A DNA stretch of 64,000 bases from Tulasnella sp. 424 (GCA_019633425.1 WSUB01000060.1:124001-188000); one strand, 5' to 3'; positions 1 through 10,691 are shown, numbered from the stretch's first letter. The notes: generated by a model not told the origin, from the sequence alone. Numbers and translations are program-made.

Positions 1-441
1 CTATTATGTAACCGACTGAAATCGTGCGCCTTACCTGAAAGGGCACCCCAGTGCATGATTGTACATAGCTGAGCTATTGCAAATATGCTATCCTGGATAC
101 AGCAGAGTAATATGTCGACTTAAAAGTACGTTGATTGACAATACCTCTTACAATCAACCCTGAATAAAAACCAACTTGATTTGGTGGCGCGATTTGCAAC
201 TCCTCCACCATCTACCGGCACGAGTAATGAGAGAGAATCCGGAAGGAAGAGACGCAAGAAATTGAATTACCGCGTTGATGTACGGAAATATTTGGGTGTA
301 AGCTATTGGTTCTGCCAATCTTGCGAAGAGAATCACTGCCATTTGAGCCTTGGGCAGCGGCGTCGCCTCTGGTTTCTTAGGCAATAACGGCTGGATCTCG
401 CTGTCTTCACTCGCCATCGCAATGTCAGGTTCAAAATCCAT
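1..441 (-). CDS. MFS transporter, 5' part (gene continues beyond window start)
   Basis: N-terminal part of a major facilitator superfamily transporter, probably an integral membrane efflux or uptake permease. I read three exons: 441-271, 211-152 and 92-35, each with GT/AG borders, followed by an intron start at 34 (gtaagg). The ATG at 441 opens a short acidic cytoplasmic N-terminus ending in a PLLPKKP stretch. Then come AQMAVILFARLAEPIAYTQ and FPYINA (first membrane segment of many fungal drug/H+ antiporter-like MFS proteins), MVEELQIAPPNQVGFYSGL, and DSIFAIAQLCTIMHWGALS (second membrane segment). Exon 2 is exactly 20 codons and exon 3 continues in phase. The remaining membrane segments lie outside the window, so substrate and subfamily cannot be assigned. 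The spliced peptide is clearly MFS; the start codon is the first in-frame ATG. Confidence 0.8.
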
Positions 442-870
442 AAGCGTTGTGAGAGGTTGGGTCGAGGGCTAGTGAGCGACCTGGGAAGATGATGGTTGGC
501 TTTGTTTGGGTCCGGAATTCGAACAGCAATCGAAACTTTTGTTGTTCAACCTCGACGGAATAGCCTCCTGCTAGACTCATCATTTGCCTTATATCTATGG
601 TGACAGATCCAGCATTCTGGATCTCATGAACAGATAGGGTTGTCTTCCATCCAACACCCGGGGAGGGGGATTGGGCATGGACTCTGGATACCTGTTCATC
701 GAATCTCTCGATGCCGGCGGAGGTTCTAAGCTGACGGCTGGGAAGTAGAGTATCGTTTCTCTGAACCATGTCTTCACAATTCCATTCTCCATAATTGTGA
801 GTTAGTTCTAAGAGTAGGCACCGCTGTTGAACTCAAGGAAAGGGGGGGGGCAACTCGATCCTGTATGGCG
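442..870. other. Intergenic stretch, MFS promoter side
   Basis: No gene is supported here. Short open frames exist on the minus strand but show no domain, no splice logic and no conservation that I recognise. A run of nine G residues lies near 842-850, just before the first copy of the ~775 bp repeat. Confidence 0.4.
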
Positions 871-1642
871 TATACGATATTCCATGACATTCGTAAGCCC
901 ATGGCAGATATAATAAACAGCGATCTATGATATAACCTTCACTTATCCTCGATAGCAATGCGTTGCTGGTGATTGGAGGTTTATTAATTCTCCGTTCAGT
1001 TTTTCGCGCATGCTGCAACGATGGAAGGCTTGAGAAAGATAGCGTCTCCCAATGACGCTCGCACAATCATCCAAATAAACCTAGCGAGCACGAGTGCGGT
1101 GATTAAAATGTGCTGCCATTATACAATTACGTCTTCTTGAAGAATTCCCGAGTTCAGGTTGATGGCGATATCTTAAATGCCATCCCGCCCTGAGGGACAG
1201 GGGATTCTTTGACGAATTTCAGCGAGATACAGAGATCGGCAGCTGGAGGTGATGAATAGCAACGTGAAAGCAGAATATTTCCAACGCACGCGACGTACAG
1301 CCCTAGTGGGGCGCCTAAGTTGGGTGGGACGCAGACCGGAGCCCAACCCGACCACAGCCGAGCAACGACGATGACGACAACGACCAGACAGACACCTCTT
1401 TATTGATCGTCTTATGAGACTCTCTACTATGTCAGGACGAGTGAAGGTCGCTCAAGGTGGGTGAGCGACGGGGAGAGGTGCTCAGGCTGCCCGATCCGGA
1501 CCCCGCGAACAGGCTTCATGAAAGGTCGATCTAATGTAAACATGCAGAGTTTCCTGTGATATGGCTGGATACGTACATTGGTTAATAGCGATACTATCTG
1601 ACACAACGTGGCTCTGGTTGGAGAACCCGGAGAGGCCGCGCG
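871..1642 (+). repeat. Direct duplication, copy A (~770 bp)
   Basis: This segment recurs in the same orientation at 2767-3543. Both copies begin at atacgatattccatga and end at gagaacccggagaggccgcg. They are well over 90 percent identical by eye, with scattered substitutions and small indels (for example an extra tca near the left end of copy B). I see no terminal inverted repeats, transposase or target-site duplication. The right end of copy A includes the last ~50 codons of the minus-strand Q/K-repeat gene, so the duplication boundary falls inside a coding region. Confidence 0.85.
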
Positions 1643-2180
1643 ATGAAGACGAGGCAGAAGGAACGGTAAAGTCGAACTCGAACTCTTGGGGAGAAATGGA
1701 CTTGACACCCGAGATGGCGGAAGCGAGCGAGTCAGCGACGTGGTTGTCCTGGGTCTTCTTCTTCTTCTTCTTCTGCTGCTGCTGCTGCTGCTGTGGTTGA
1801 CAAGATGGCGAGGCGGTGGTAGAGGCGGAAGTGAGACCAGCAAAGGCAGAGGAAGCTCTAAGCAGGTTGTCCTCGTCAAAGCCAAACGACGGTGAAAGCA
1901 TCATGTCGCTGGTCGACAAGAGCGTATCGTACGCGAGTCCGCTGGAGAACGCTTGCTGAGGGAGGTCGAGGTAGGTGCGGGAAGAGTCGCGGTGGTGCAT
2001 GTCAGGTCGGCGAACACGCTCGGAGGCGACTGGAGGCCGCGCGTGATGGAGAGCGTTGACCTCTTCAAGCTGAGCGTCAAGGGATTTCTTCCACGCTTCC
2101 GGATCTTTTGCGGCCTCGAAGGTGATCTTCTGGACAAAAGCGGACTTGTGAGTCCTGGGTGGGGGAATCGGGGGCGTCAT
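1482..2180 (-). CDS. Hypothetical protein with polyglutamine-polylysine tract
   Basis: Single open frame of 232 codons from an ATG at 2180, function unknown. A TATA-like box on the minus strand (2300-2307) sits about 120 bp upstream, which supports this start. The N-terminus is MTPPIPPPRTHKSAFVQKI followed by a charged, probably helical part (about residues 20-60). The middle is serine-rich and contains seven glutamines directly followed by six lysines, from a (CAG)n(AAG)n microsatellite at 1756-1797. A serine-rich acidic part (SPQEFEFDF) follows. From about residue 182 the frame lies in the duplicated segment, and the last 50 residues are less protein-like. The true 3' end could instead be an unrecognised splice site near 1640. 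It may be a small nuclear or regulatory protein, but nothing proves that. Confidence 0.5.
   Translation of the reverse strand: MTPPIPPPRTHKSAFVQKITFEAAKDPEAWKKSLDAQLEEVNALHHARPPVASERVRRPDMHHRDSSRTYLDLPQQAFSSGLAYDTLLSTSDMMLSPSFGFDEDNLLRASSAFAGLTSASTTASPSCQPQQQQQQQKKKKKKTQDNHVADSLASAISGVKSISPQEFEFDFTVPSASSSSRGLSGFSNQSHVVSDSIAINQCTYPAISQETLHVYIRSTFHEACSRGPDRAA
1756..1797. repeat. Trinucleotide microsatellite (TTC)n(TGC)n
   Basis: Perfect run of TTC repeats followed by TGC repeats. On the minus strand it encodes polyglutamine then polylysine inside the hypothetical protein at 1482-2180, so its length is likely to vary between strains without a frameshift. Confidence 0.85.
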
Positions 2181-2299
2181 AATGTCGGAAAGAAGGTTGA
2201 TGATTGGCGAGAGTGGTGGTAAGAACGGATTGGTTGGGATCGGGGCTGAGGCTTCAGTAAAGGTGGTGGTGATGGAGGGGGGAAGGGGATATCGGGTGG

Positions 2300-2307
2300 T
2301 ATTTATA
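2300..2307 (-). promoter_or_regulatory. TATA-like box of the Q/K-repeat gene
   Basis: Minus-strand TATAAATA about 120 bp upstream of the ATG at 2180. A GTT-rich microsatellite (about 2391-2415) lies farther upstream. Confidence 0.4.
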
Positions 2308-2478
2308 GGAAGGAGAGACCTGTGTCCGTGAGCTGACAGTCAACATGATATTCAACTCCGAAGGAGGGATCTCCCTCACGTCATTCAAAGCGTTGTTGTT
2401 GTTGTTGTTTTTGTTTTCGCCCTTCCCGGAGTTGGAAGGGCGAGATGCCAACATGGAGTGCGGGGTAAAAGAGGATTG

Positions 2479-2486
2479 TCACGTGA
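2479..2486. promoter_or_regulatory. Palindromic E-box TCACGTGA
   Basis: Exact TCACGTGA, the type of site bound by bHLH factors such as Cbf1 in fungi. It lies about 300 bp upstream of the minus-strand gene starting at 2180. The same octamer occurs at 21996-22003 and 24666-24673, both also intergenic. Confidence 0.35.
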
Positions 2487-2543
2487 GAGGACTTGCCAAT
2501 GATCGGGGGATGGGGGTGGACGTGTCATTGTGCCCGGGCAAGG

Positions 2544-2780
2544 TCACATGACATGGACAGAGTTACGAGAGGACCGAAGACGGGGATGACGATCCGCCGA
2601 ACGTGGACGCAGCTCCGCTCCATAACCGAGCAAGTCGTCGGTTTCAGGGACGCGGTATCCGAAGCTCGAAGTGAAGACGTCGTTCTCCTTGACCTTCTGA
2701 GAAGCAGCGCCAGCGACCGGGATGGAAGCGGCTCTGGAAAGCGCATCGAGGTTCAAGTTGAGAGGCATACGATATTCCAT
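2544..2780 (-). CDS. Possible short ORF abutting repeat copy B
   Basis: A 78-residue frame starts MEYRMPLNLNLDALSRAAS. Its ATG and first codons lie inside repeat copy B (2767-3543), and copy A carries the same start (ATGGAATATCGTAT) but then a different continuation. The first half looks protein-like (aliphatic and charged, ending ...DDLLGYGAEL); the second half is arginine-rich and may be intronic. No family recognised. It may be the 5' exon of a broken gene or chance. Confidence 0.2.
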   Translation of the reverse strand: MEYRMPLNLNLDALSRAASIPVAGAASQKVKENDVFTSSFGYRVPETDDLLGYGAELRPRSADRHPRLRSSRNSVHVM

Positions 2781-3543
2781 GATCAACATTCGTAAGCGCA
2801 TGACAGAGATAATAAACAGCGATCTATGATATAACCTTCACTTATCCTCGATAGTAATGCGCTGCTGGCTGATTGGAGGTTTATTAATTCCCCGTTCAGT
2901 TTTTCGCGCATGCTGCAACGATGGAAGGCTTGAGAAAAATAGCGTCTCCCAATGACGCTCGCACAATCATCCAAAAAACACCTAGCGAGCACGAATGCGG
3001 TGATTAAAATGTGCTGCCATAATACAATTACGTCTTCTTGAAGAATTCCCGAGTTCAGGTTGATGGCGATATCTTAGATGCCATCCCGCCCTGAGGGACA
3101 GGGGATTCTTCAACGAATTTCAGCGAGATACAGAGATCGGCAGCTGGAAGTGGTGGATAGCAAAGTGAAAGCGGAATATTGCCAACGCCCGCAGCGTACA
3201 GCCCTAGTGGGCGCCTAAGTTGGGTGGGACGTAGATCGGAGCCCAAAACCCGACCACAGCCGAGCAACGACGATGACGACAACGACCAGACAGATACCTC
3301 TTCATTGCTCGTTATAATACTCTCTACTATTTCAGGACGAGTGAAGGTCGCTCAAGGCGGGTGAGCGACGGGAGAGGTGCTCAAGCTGCCACCCGATCGG
3401 GACTACGCGAACAGCTTCGTGAAAGGTCGATCTAATGTAAACATGCAGAGTTTCACGTGATATGGCTGGAACTGTACATTGGTGAATAGCGATACTATCT
3501 GACACAACGTCACTCTAGTTGGAGAACCCGGAGAGGCCGCGCG
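2767..3543 (+). repeat. Direct duplication, copy B (~777 bp)
   Basis: Second copy of the segment at 871-1642. It carries only a remnant of the Q/K-repeat gene 3' end: after the shared gagaacccggagaggccgcg the sequence becomes unrelated. The open frames inside it (about 60-75 codons) are not conserved between copies, so I treat this copy as non-coding. Confidence 0.85.
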
Positions 3544-4474
3544 TGATGACGAGCGGCTGGCAATTGAGGAAACAGAATGGATTTTGGAAAGAAGTCGCAA
3601 GACGCACTGTACGCGACGTCATTTCAGGTTGATTCTGTGCTGAGTTTCAGACATGGGCGGAGGAAACCTTGGCGTTTGGAAAAGGGGGGGGGGAACATTT
3701 TGCCTCCGTTGTTTATATATTAGCCCGACATCACCCCTTCGCATCACGCACCCTCACAGTAGACCCCGGGGCCTTTGCTCGTGCGTCCTATCTCTTGGTG
3801 CTACGGAGTAAGTCGCGACTGGGCGCACGACCGACGTTGGGCAGTGGGGTGAAGGAACAATTGCAAGGTGCTGCTGCTGTTGCTGGACGTGATCTCCCAA
3901 CTACAGGACGTGGAGCGACCATGATCGAATGCGTAACACTGCTAGTAGGCGGGCTGTACCCAACCTGCCTGGTGGTCGAGGAAGAAAGCCTCTGTTAACT
4001 TGGGCACCGTTAGAGAGAAACACAAAGCCGCAGCAATGCTCGATCGTCCTTCCCAGACAATCAATAAACTGGTTTTAAGGCTTCACTACTGTACGTCTAG
4101 GCGAAGGTCCAAGGGTTTAATTGGGAGGGATAGGGGAAAGTGAGGCGGTCCAAGATCTCGGGTTGTTTTAGAATTCAGACGTTCGGAGATCTGCAAGGGT
4201 ATTCCATTCAATCGGTGGTTCAATATCAAACGCAGGGCCCCACCGCGCCAGCTGCAACGTATACCCCGACGCAAGTACAAGATGGACAACCGTCTGACTC
4301 TTCTCTGGCGAAAGGATATGAGGACTCGCCTATATAAAGGTGCTTTGGGACACGTATTCTCGCAACTAGAGACGATCCTGCCCCCCACTTGACCCCTTGC
4401 CCGGACACCTCCAGCATTTCCTCCTCATTTCCTCCTCGTTCTCTTTGATTATCACCTACCTCTCAGCCCTCACC
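3544..4474. other. Intergenic; promoter of the 4475 gene at the right end
   Basis: No supported gene. Contains a G-run near 3686-3694 and a TATA box (tatataaa, 4331-4338) about 140 bp before the ATG at 4475. A pyrimidine-rich leader (cctcctcatttcctcctcg) follows, typical of fungal 5' untranslated regions. Confidence 0.5.
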
Positions 4475-5402
4475 ATGTTTTGCAACCTATTCCCAAGCAT
4501 CTCGAGCCGCAAGTCGGCGACCCCCAGCACCTGGACCATACAGTCGCACCCCCGACCCGCGGCCCCGCTCGAATCTCCCTCAAAGCTAAGAGGAGCGATT
4601 CGAACCGTCTTCCAGGCGCTCCCCTTCCTTCGTTCGAAACACAAGGTCATTTCTGCGCCAAGCGTGCTTGCCCGTTTCAAAGGATACTGACGCTCCTGAG
4701 CCAGAACGACGAACCTATTCAAGATTACCAAATACCTCAAACTTCCGCTCTTCCTTATCAGGTCTGTTGAAATTGTGGCTCAAATCTCGAGTGTCCCTAG
4801 TTCGTCTCGAACTAACTAGCACCCCTCCCCTCGTTGTTTAGAATCCTTCGACCATACCACAAAATTCCAAACCTATCCCCACTTCCGCTGTACCATTAAC
4901 CACAGCGAAGCCCTCTACCACCCCCAACTTTGCAGCGTTAGGCACTACCTCGCCACTCTTCGTGCCGGCGCCGCAACACCCCAAGTCCACCACAACGCCC
5001 GCCACCACCTTCCCATCCCCTCCCATTACCACCAAAGAGATGATAGCAAATCTTGCGTCCACCGTCTCAGGCCTTAAACACCCAGTGCAAGAACGCGACC
5101 GGCGATGGGACATGGAGGATGCGGCGGAAGAAGTTCTCCATCACCTGGAGAAGGCGAAGAAGAAAAAGGAAGCCCTGAAAAAGAAGATCCTCGACTCGGG
5201 AATCTCGGAAGACAAAGGCTGTCATTCGTCGGGCTGTGACGAGCGCGGTCGGGGACCCAAAGCACCAGAGACTCCCGTATGGTACAAGGGCGGCGGGACT
5301 CACGGCAGGCCCGGGAATCCCACCCCAACACCTGGACCATCAAGACGAGTTCGCCAGAGAGAGACGATGTCGCCCCGTGGGCCTCGTGGTGTCCGATACT
5401 AG
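4475..5402 (+). CDS. Hypothetical Pro/Thr-rich protein with C-terminal coiled coil
   Basis: Three exons by my reading: 4475-4645, 4705-4761 and 4842-5402, all phase 0. The first intron carries a clear ctgac branch site. The product is 262 residues. The start has a good context (caccATG) downstream of a TATA box. Residues 1-76 are basic and serine/proline-rich. Residues 80-130 form a low-complexity Pro/Thr/Ser segment. Residues about 135-185 are highly charged (EDAAEEVLHHLEKAKKKKEA) and should form a coiled coil. The tail is Gly/Pro/Arg-rich. I recognise no domain. Splice phase and the promoter argue for a real gene; function unknown. Confidence 0.5.
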
Positions 5403-6225
5403 GTTCGTGTTCTTGTCCTCCTTTAGAGCAACCGCTCGAATAGGTCTTTGTCGCTCCGGCTGACCGAGTGCTCGTTCCCCCAGGCCCATTTGCTTAAGCT
5501 CTTTGAGCTCCTTCGGACGTGTTTCTTTGCCTCTTTTATCTTTTCTTCTTTCTCCATTCTCCTATCATAGACTGTATTAGACCTTTTCCCCAGTAACTCG
5601 GTTTTGGTTTGGCTTTAACATTAACATTTCAAGCTGGACGGACTTGCTTTTTCGTCTCGTCTTTCTCTTCTCAGTTTTCGTGTATCGTTTCCCTCGCTGT
5701 TTCTGTCTTCTGCCTTCTGCGCGTCGTTTGTATCCCATCGAGTCTCGGTTTCTCATAGTGACTCAGTCTATTTATTCGATCCGGCACGTTTTCTACTTTC
5801 CAATATTATTCGGTTTCCTTGTTGGCCCTCGATTATGAACTTGATTTGCTCGGTCTGAAGTCCTGCAGCGCGCTTAACAATCGATATCATTTCTGTCGAC
5901 GTCAGGTGCTTCAACGAAGTGTAGAGAGAGAAGGATGAGACTGGGCGTTTGGGTGCGGGTCCCGAGTTCCAAGGTTGTTTTGTCGCATCGGGAACGGTGT
6001 TAGGTCGCGGATAGCATTTGTGAGGGCTGTTGACATTTCCTCGATTCCTTTTTTTCGTCGCTCAAAGTTATATTTAGCATCTTGCTAGGGAGCTCAAAGT
6101 CTGGGCGAAAGCGAAGCGTCTAGCAGTGGTGCCTGTGATCGTTGAAGAACCACACACGGACAAACACCGTTCGACTTCGTATTCGACAGTGGACCAGCCC
6201 GTTCGCCCACCACGAGCACTCACTA
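5403..6225. other. Intergenic, pyrimidine-rich
   Basis: No gene supported. The stretch from about 5500 to 5850 is strongly T/C-rich on the plus strand. The right end is the promoter and leader of the PRKRIP1-type gene. Confidence 0.4.
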
Positions 6226-7034
6226 ATGGCATCTTCAGCTTCATCCTCAAAACCATCTACTCCAGCAATACCAGAAGAAGCTCTCCCAGTAAACCGTCAT
6301 GCCCCAACACCCCTGGAACAGCAACGGCTACAGGTAGCCAAGCTGCTCAAGGACCCAACGAAGGAAGTCCACATCCCCAAACCACCAAAAGAGAAGTCGT
6401 TGAGAGCCCCCAGAGAGGTACGGGACGAAATCGAATCAATTCATTAGAATATCAGGAGCTGACTATTTTTCCAATCAGTAGATGATGAAGAACGTTCAAG
6501 GTTCCTCGGCTGGTGCTGGAAGTGGTGAATTCCACGTCTACAAGCAGAGTCGACGACGAGAGTACGAACGGCTCAAGTTAATGGATGAAACGTCTCAAAA
6601 GGTGCGCCTGAACTTACCGGAGCTGCACTGCCCTTGTTTCAATGCGCTAATCTTTCTGCCTTAAATAGGAAGCAGAACAAGCTGAATTCGAGCGTAAGAA
6701 ACGAGAGCGAGAGGAGGAAGCGGAAGCCAAGACGGCCAAAAACCGTGCTAAACGAATGAAGAAGAAGCAAAAGGGCAAGGGTAAAGGAGATCAGGACGGC
6801 AAAGCCGCCTCTTCCACTCAGCAGTCGTCCGACGCCACTGGATTAACCAAGAAACGGAAGTTGGCGGATGGTGCTGCTATGACATTCCGCAGACCAGGGG
6901 AGGAGAGTGACGAGGACGATGACGAAGATGTTGGACCAAATCCGGAATCCGGCGTCGCAGCGGACGATGCTGCGAACCCGTCCGAGGCACCCGTTGTTGA
7001 AGAACAGAAGATTTTCATCCACGACGACGATTAG
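6226..7034 (+). CDS. PRKRIP1-type splicing factor (DUF1168)
   Basis: Homologue of PRKRIP1 (C114), a nuclear double-stranded-RNA-binding protein found in the catalytic-stage spliceosome. Exons 6226-6417, 6482-6601 and 6669-7034 join in phase 0 to 225 residues. The family signature is intact: NVQGSSAGAGSGEFHVYKQ followed by SRRREYERLKLMDE (about residues 67-100). A long lysine/arginine/glutamate helix follows (residues 105-145). The C-terminus is an acidic tail (EESDEDDDEDVG, ending HDDD), as in fungal members. The ATG at 6226 was chosen because it begins the serine-rich N-terminus in phase; a frame upstream stays open but lacks conserved features. Confidence 0.9.
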
Positions 7035-7372
7035 AAACCGCTCTTCGTCCGACAGATCCTGCACTCAAGCCCTTCATCGACCCTCCCGACTAACTGTTTA
7101 CCCAAACCACCAGCCGGCTGCGCGCTATCGGACGGCCGAGACCTTTTCCCGCTGTACTCTTTCAATTCGTTGTTGACTGGAATACGACTTGTGGAGGCGA
7201 TATGTTGCCATGTACGAATGTTTTCAGGATATCCGTGTTTTTCTGTACACTGTGGTTTGGGCAAGCACGATCCGCGCCAACGGGACTCAATACGCAATAT
7301 GTATTGTATATGATGAGGGGTAACGCCAACTAGATAAAAAATCCAAGATAGCGACAACGTAGCGAGAATCAT
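7035..7372. other. Convergent 3' intergenic stretch
   Basis: Shared 3' flank between the plus-strand PRKRIP1-type gene and the minus-strand carrier gene. No gene or RNA recognised. Confidence 0.4.
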
Positions 7373-8560
7373 TTAAGCCAACCCGGACAGCACTGCACCA
7401 AGCATTGTCAACCACCAAGCACGGAACAGGGTGCTAACTCCCTCTTCCTCCATAATCCGGTTCAAGGTATGACGAAGGCCCTTGTAAGGTTCTTCCCCAC
7501 TAGCCGACCTCAAATTAAGGACGTCCTCCGCCTGTCCAATATACTCCACTCCGGTTTCCCCAGACTGTGCCGCAGCAAGTTCCGCGTCCTCCTCTTCAAA
7601 CTCGGCTCCAGGAGTATAATTCCGTTGGATCGAAAGTCGTTCTGAAACGACTTCGAGGGGACAGAGGATCGCGGTGCCAGCGAGGGCCTGGAAGAGGATG
7701 AAGATGCTGAGCCCGACGGTGGAAATTTTGTTCAAGGTGCCGTCTTCTTCTGCTCCGTCGAGGCCGTATGCCAAGGCGGGTACGAGAAGGAGGCGGAATA
7801 AGCGGAAGACCAATGTGACGAACGAGACGTGCAAGGCTTGGGCGAGTAGGAGGCCTGGGGTGAGGTAGAGCACCCATGGACGGCGACGCTCGTATGCGGT
7901 AAGAAGAAGCTTGAGCGATACACGGGGAGAGAATGCCGGAAGCTTATGTGGCGTGGTAATCGCACTACAAGTGAAAATGTCAGTTGCGTCACGGGAGGGC
8001 GAGGTTGGCGGTCCAATACAAAATGGGAGAGGACTGACCGGTTCGTGAGGATTCCGAATGGAAGAGCGATGAACGACATGAAGAGAGCGTAGACCAACGA
8101 CTGAAACATGCTTGCTCGAGGTATCGAGTATCCGCCTTTTGGTGCATGGGGGCTGGACCCGATCCATACCAAGGAGAACAGTGTGTTCATCATGGTGTAG
8201 AGCAATAATGGCACTGCGAAAACACTTGGATCAGCTCCTTCTCGTGCAGAAGGACGTTGAAGAGCTCGACTCACTGTATCCCTTGTACAGTCCTTTCCAA
8301 CCCTCTATCCTCCTGACACGAAGGAACATGCCCAACAAGCTGGTGACCTTGGGTCCAACGACTCTCCCATCTTCTCCGCCATCTGGAACACCAATTGCAT
8401 CACCAGCGGGACCTAAACTGAGCGCCTTTGGGTTGTAATTCACGCGGAATCGAACGACGATCCCCATGAAGGGCACCACAATGGCTAAAACAACCGTTGC
8501 GGAGAGAAGGAAGAAGAAGAGCGAGACGATGCCGGACAGTAGACTTCCAACGATGCCCAT
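7373..8560 (-). CDS. Mitochondrial-carrier-like (SLC25 fold) membrane protein
   Basis: Three exons (8560-8275, 8213-8039, 7964-7373) give 350 residues. The N-terminal hydrophobic segment (about residues 5-38) is followed by a VNYNPKALS loop and a conserved short stretch ending EGWKGLYKGYM. This is the carrier half-repeat signature, which recurs near the C-terminus as EEPYKGLRHTLNRIMEEEG. Further hydrophobic helices lie at about residues 98-155 and 185-265. Length and signatures fit a fungal subgroup of mitochondrial carrier proteins, likely in an organelle membrane. The canonical PX(D/E)XX(K/R) motifs are weak (only CPLEVVSER is close), so substrate transport cannot be predicted. The ATG at 8560 opens directly into the first membrane segment. 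Confidence 0.75.
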
Positions 8561-8908
8561 CCTGTTGTTGACGGTTTGAACGTTTTGGAGGAGCTGGTGG
8601 TTAAATAGTAGGAGAGGGAGGTGGTGGAGAGAAGAGAACTTGGTGGTGGGTGGAATGAGCTGAGGAGTTGTGACGCGGACTGCGGGCGCGTCAGACGGAA
8701 ATTCGGTTGCACAGCAAAGAAGGCCGAATAGGGGCGCGAACAGTCATCCGCAGGGCAGACGCTCAGGGGAGACGCGCAAGCTAAATCGTTAAGAGTACGT
8801 GTGCATTCATTAACCCATAAAGAGAGTATGATACAAAGCGAGATATACGCGAACAAGATTATCGTAGTAGGTTACGTCGGGCTCATAATATCATAACGAT
8901 GGAATAGC

Positions 8909-9670
8909 TTAGATGTGTCGTCCAAGATGACGGGTATCGTTTCGGAGTGCTTGTGCTTCCTTCTGCTTCATGCCAGCGCGTCGTGCTCTGAAGGGGAACA
9001 GTCAGTGATTGGGATAAATGAGAACAAAGACCTGATCAACTTACTCTTCGTCGGCTTGAGTTGCAAGCCGTTCGATATGGTCCTTGGCTTCCTTGACGGC
9101 AGATCGAGCAGCACCCAACATCCTGAGAGCTTCGCGCTCTGCCTCTTCGGCCGCATGGACCTTTTCGCGTGCCATACCCATATCGTCGCCGGTGTAAGGC
9201 TGGAGCCCGTTGTTCATGGTATTGTTGTTCGAGCCATTGATGCCGCCGTCACGGTGCGTACCATGCATGGAGTTTCCAGTGGTTCCGAAAGCTCCAGCGC
9301 CGGTTGTCTGAGGGCTGACGTAGCGACCCTCGTCCGAGGAGCTGCTGCGGGAGGAACTCCGGCGACCGCGACCAAAGAGACCGCCGCGGGTCTTCTTACG
9401 GCCCATGGTGGATGGCGTATCGTTGATTTTGCGAGCATCGATCTCGTTGCCGGCGGTAGCAGAGGTGGGACCTGCAGTGTTGTCGCGGTATCCTGATTGG
9501 CCGTACCCGGATTGACCGTATCCAGGTTGATTCGTACGAGCGTCGATTGGCTCAGTACCCGCATTGCGTTTGTGGAGAGTAGAAGAGCGGTTTGAGTATG
9601 CGGGGTCGTCGACAGCAGGTTCTGGGCGACCGGAGAACTCGTTCTTCTTCTTGGAACCGAAAAGAGGCAT
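8909..9670 (-). CDS. Hypothetical charged protein with GYGQS repeats and C-terminal coiled coil
   Basis: Two exons, 9670-9045 and 8987-8909, give 234 residues. The start MPLFGSKKK is a basic, possibly membrane-associating N-terminus. Residues about 49-61 hold tandem GYGQS repeats. Residues 85-115 are rich in R, S and G (RGGLFGRGRRSSSRSSSSD), like a phosphorylation substrate. Residues 150-234 (MGMAREKVHAAEEAEREAL and onward) are an alanine/glutamate/arginine helix, very likely coiled coil. The second exon adds 26 codons in phase. A minus-strand TATA-like box at 9763-9773 lies about 95 bp upstream. I recall similar proteins in other basidiomycetes but no assigned function. Confidence 0.75.
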
Positions 9671-10691
9671 GTTGTTCAGAGAGTAAAAGGTAGAGGATGA
9701 GGGAGATCGAAAGGTGGTATCAAAGATGAGTGTTGATTGAAAGTAGTCTCCTCATCCAGATTGTTATTTATAACGACGGGAGGAGTGGTGGGGCGCCTCG
9801 CTGGAAGTGGAGCTGCATTGACTGACGTCGACGGAGCCACGCCCCACAGGCCCACCGGAGGGACACAGACGTCACACCCGAGACAAAGACGCTTAGCGCG
9901 ATGATTGGCGAGTTAGGAATTCCCGCAACCAGCCAGAATGACGTCGGAACAGAAGGTTAAGAACCACATCGAGAACAAATCCCTCACAGGTCGCAGTGGA
10001 TCTTCAGGGTGGATTTCGGATAATACGGTGCGATACTTGAAACCGGCGAACAGAGGAGTCTGGCATTCCACGAGTAAAAGACGATGAAAGCGGTCGGGTA
10101 TAAACTATGTGGGGGGTTGCTTGCGCCGATATCTGAACAACGACCAACCGGCCAACCTGCCTCCAGAGCGCCTGGAGGCGTGGCATCAAGAGACTAGTAA
10201 CGGCAGCTCAAAGCCGCTGCAAAAGAATTATGGGTCCGAGTTGAATACCCAGAGAAATTCGACACAGCCCAGCCCGCGAACGCGTCTTGCATCATGCACT
10301 TGCCTTTCAGCCAGGCCTGAGACTTTTCCATCTACCAATCCATGTCCTTTGGCATCCCAAGCGCGTTGTTTGCGTGCCTTTGGGATGCTGGCGGTGGCTG
10401 TCGGGCCCAGGTGCACGGGCTTTGCTATAACCCATGTCCCTTCGGGTATAGATAAGAATATCTCTTTCATCTTTGAATGCATTTCGTTTGATTTTCCGTG
10501 TACCTGTGCAACCAGGAAAGAGCTATTAGCTTTTGAGAGGCGAATTCAAGGGGGCCTACTTCGGGTTCGATGGCTCAAAGCCGCGACAGGGTCCATTTCT
10601 CACGCTCCGTCAAATCCACCAAAAGTCCTCGCAATATCGACTGCCCATCGACCTCATCGCCAAACCAAGCAACAGCGCTCCCTATTATAAA
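9671..10691. other. Intergenic between the GYGQS-repeat gene and the uS7 gene
   Basis: Contains a TATA-like element on the minus strand at 9763-9773 (ttatttataa read on plus) for the upstream minus gene. A tataaaatgg just before the uS7 start overlaps its ATG. A long plus-strand open frame (10109-10690) shows no domain and is not called. Confidence 0.4.

Noticed and set aside
871..3543. DNA transposon delimited by the ~775 bp copies as terminal repeats (LTR-like)
   Set aside because: No TG..CA ends, primer-binding site, polypurine tract, gag/pol or transposase between them; only the Q/K-repeat frame.
3669..3998. 109-codon plus-strand frame between repeat copy B and the 4475 gene
   Set aside because: No domain, no promoter elements and low-complexity composition; likely chance.
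10109..10690. 193-codon plus-strand open frame upstream of uS7
   Set aside because: Composition is unlike a protein, no ATG context, no splice or domain evidence, and it overlaps the uS7 promoter.
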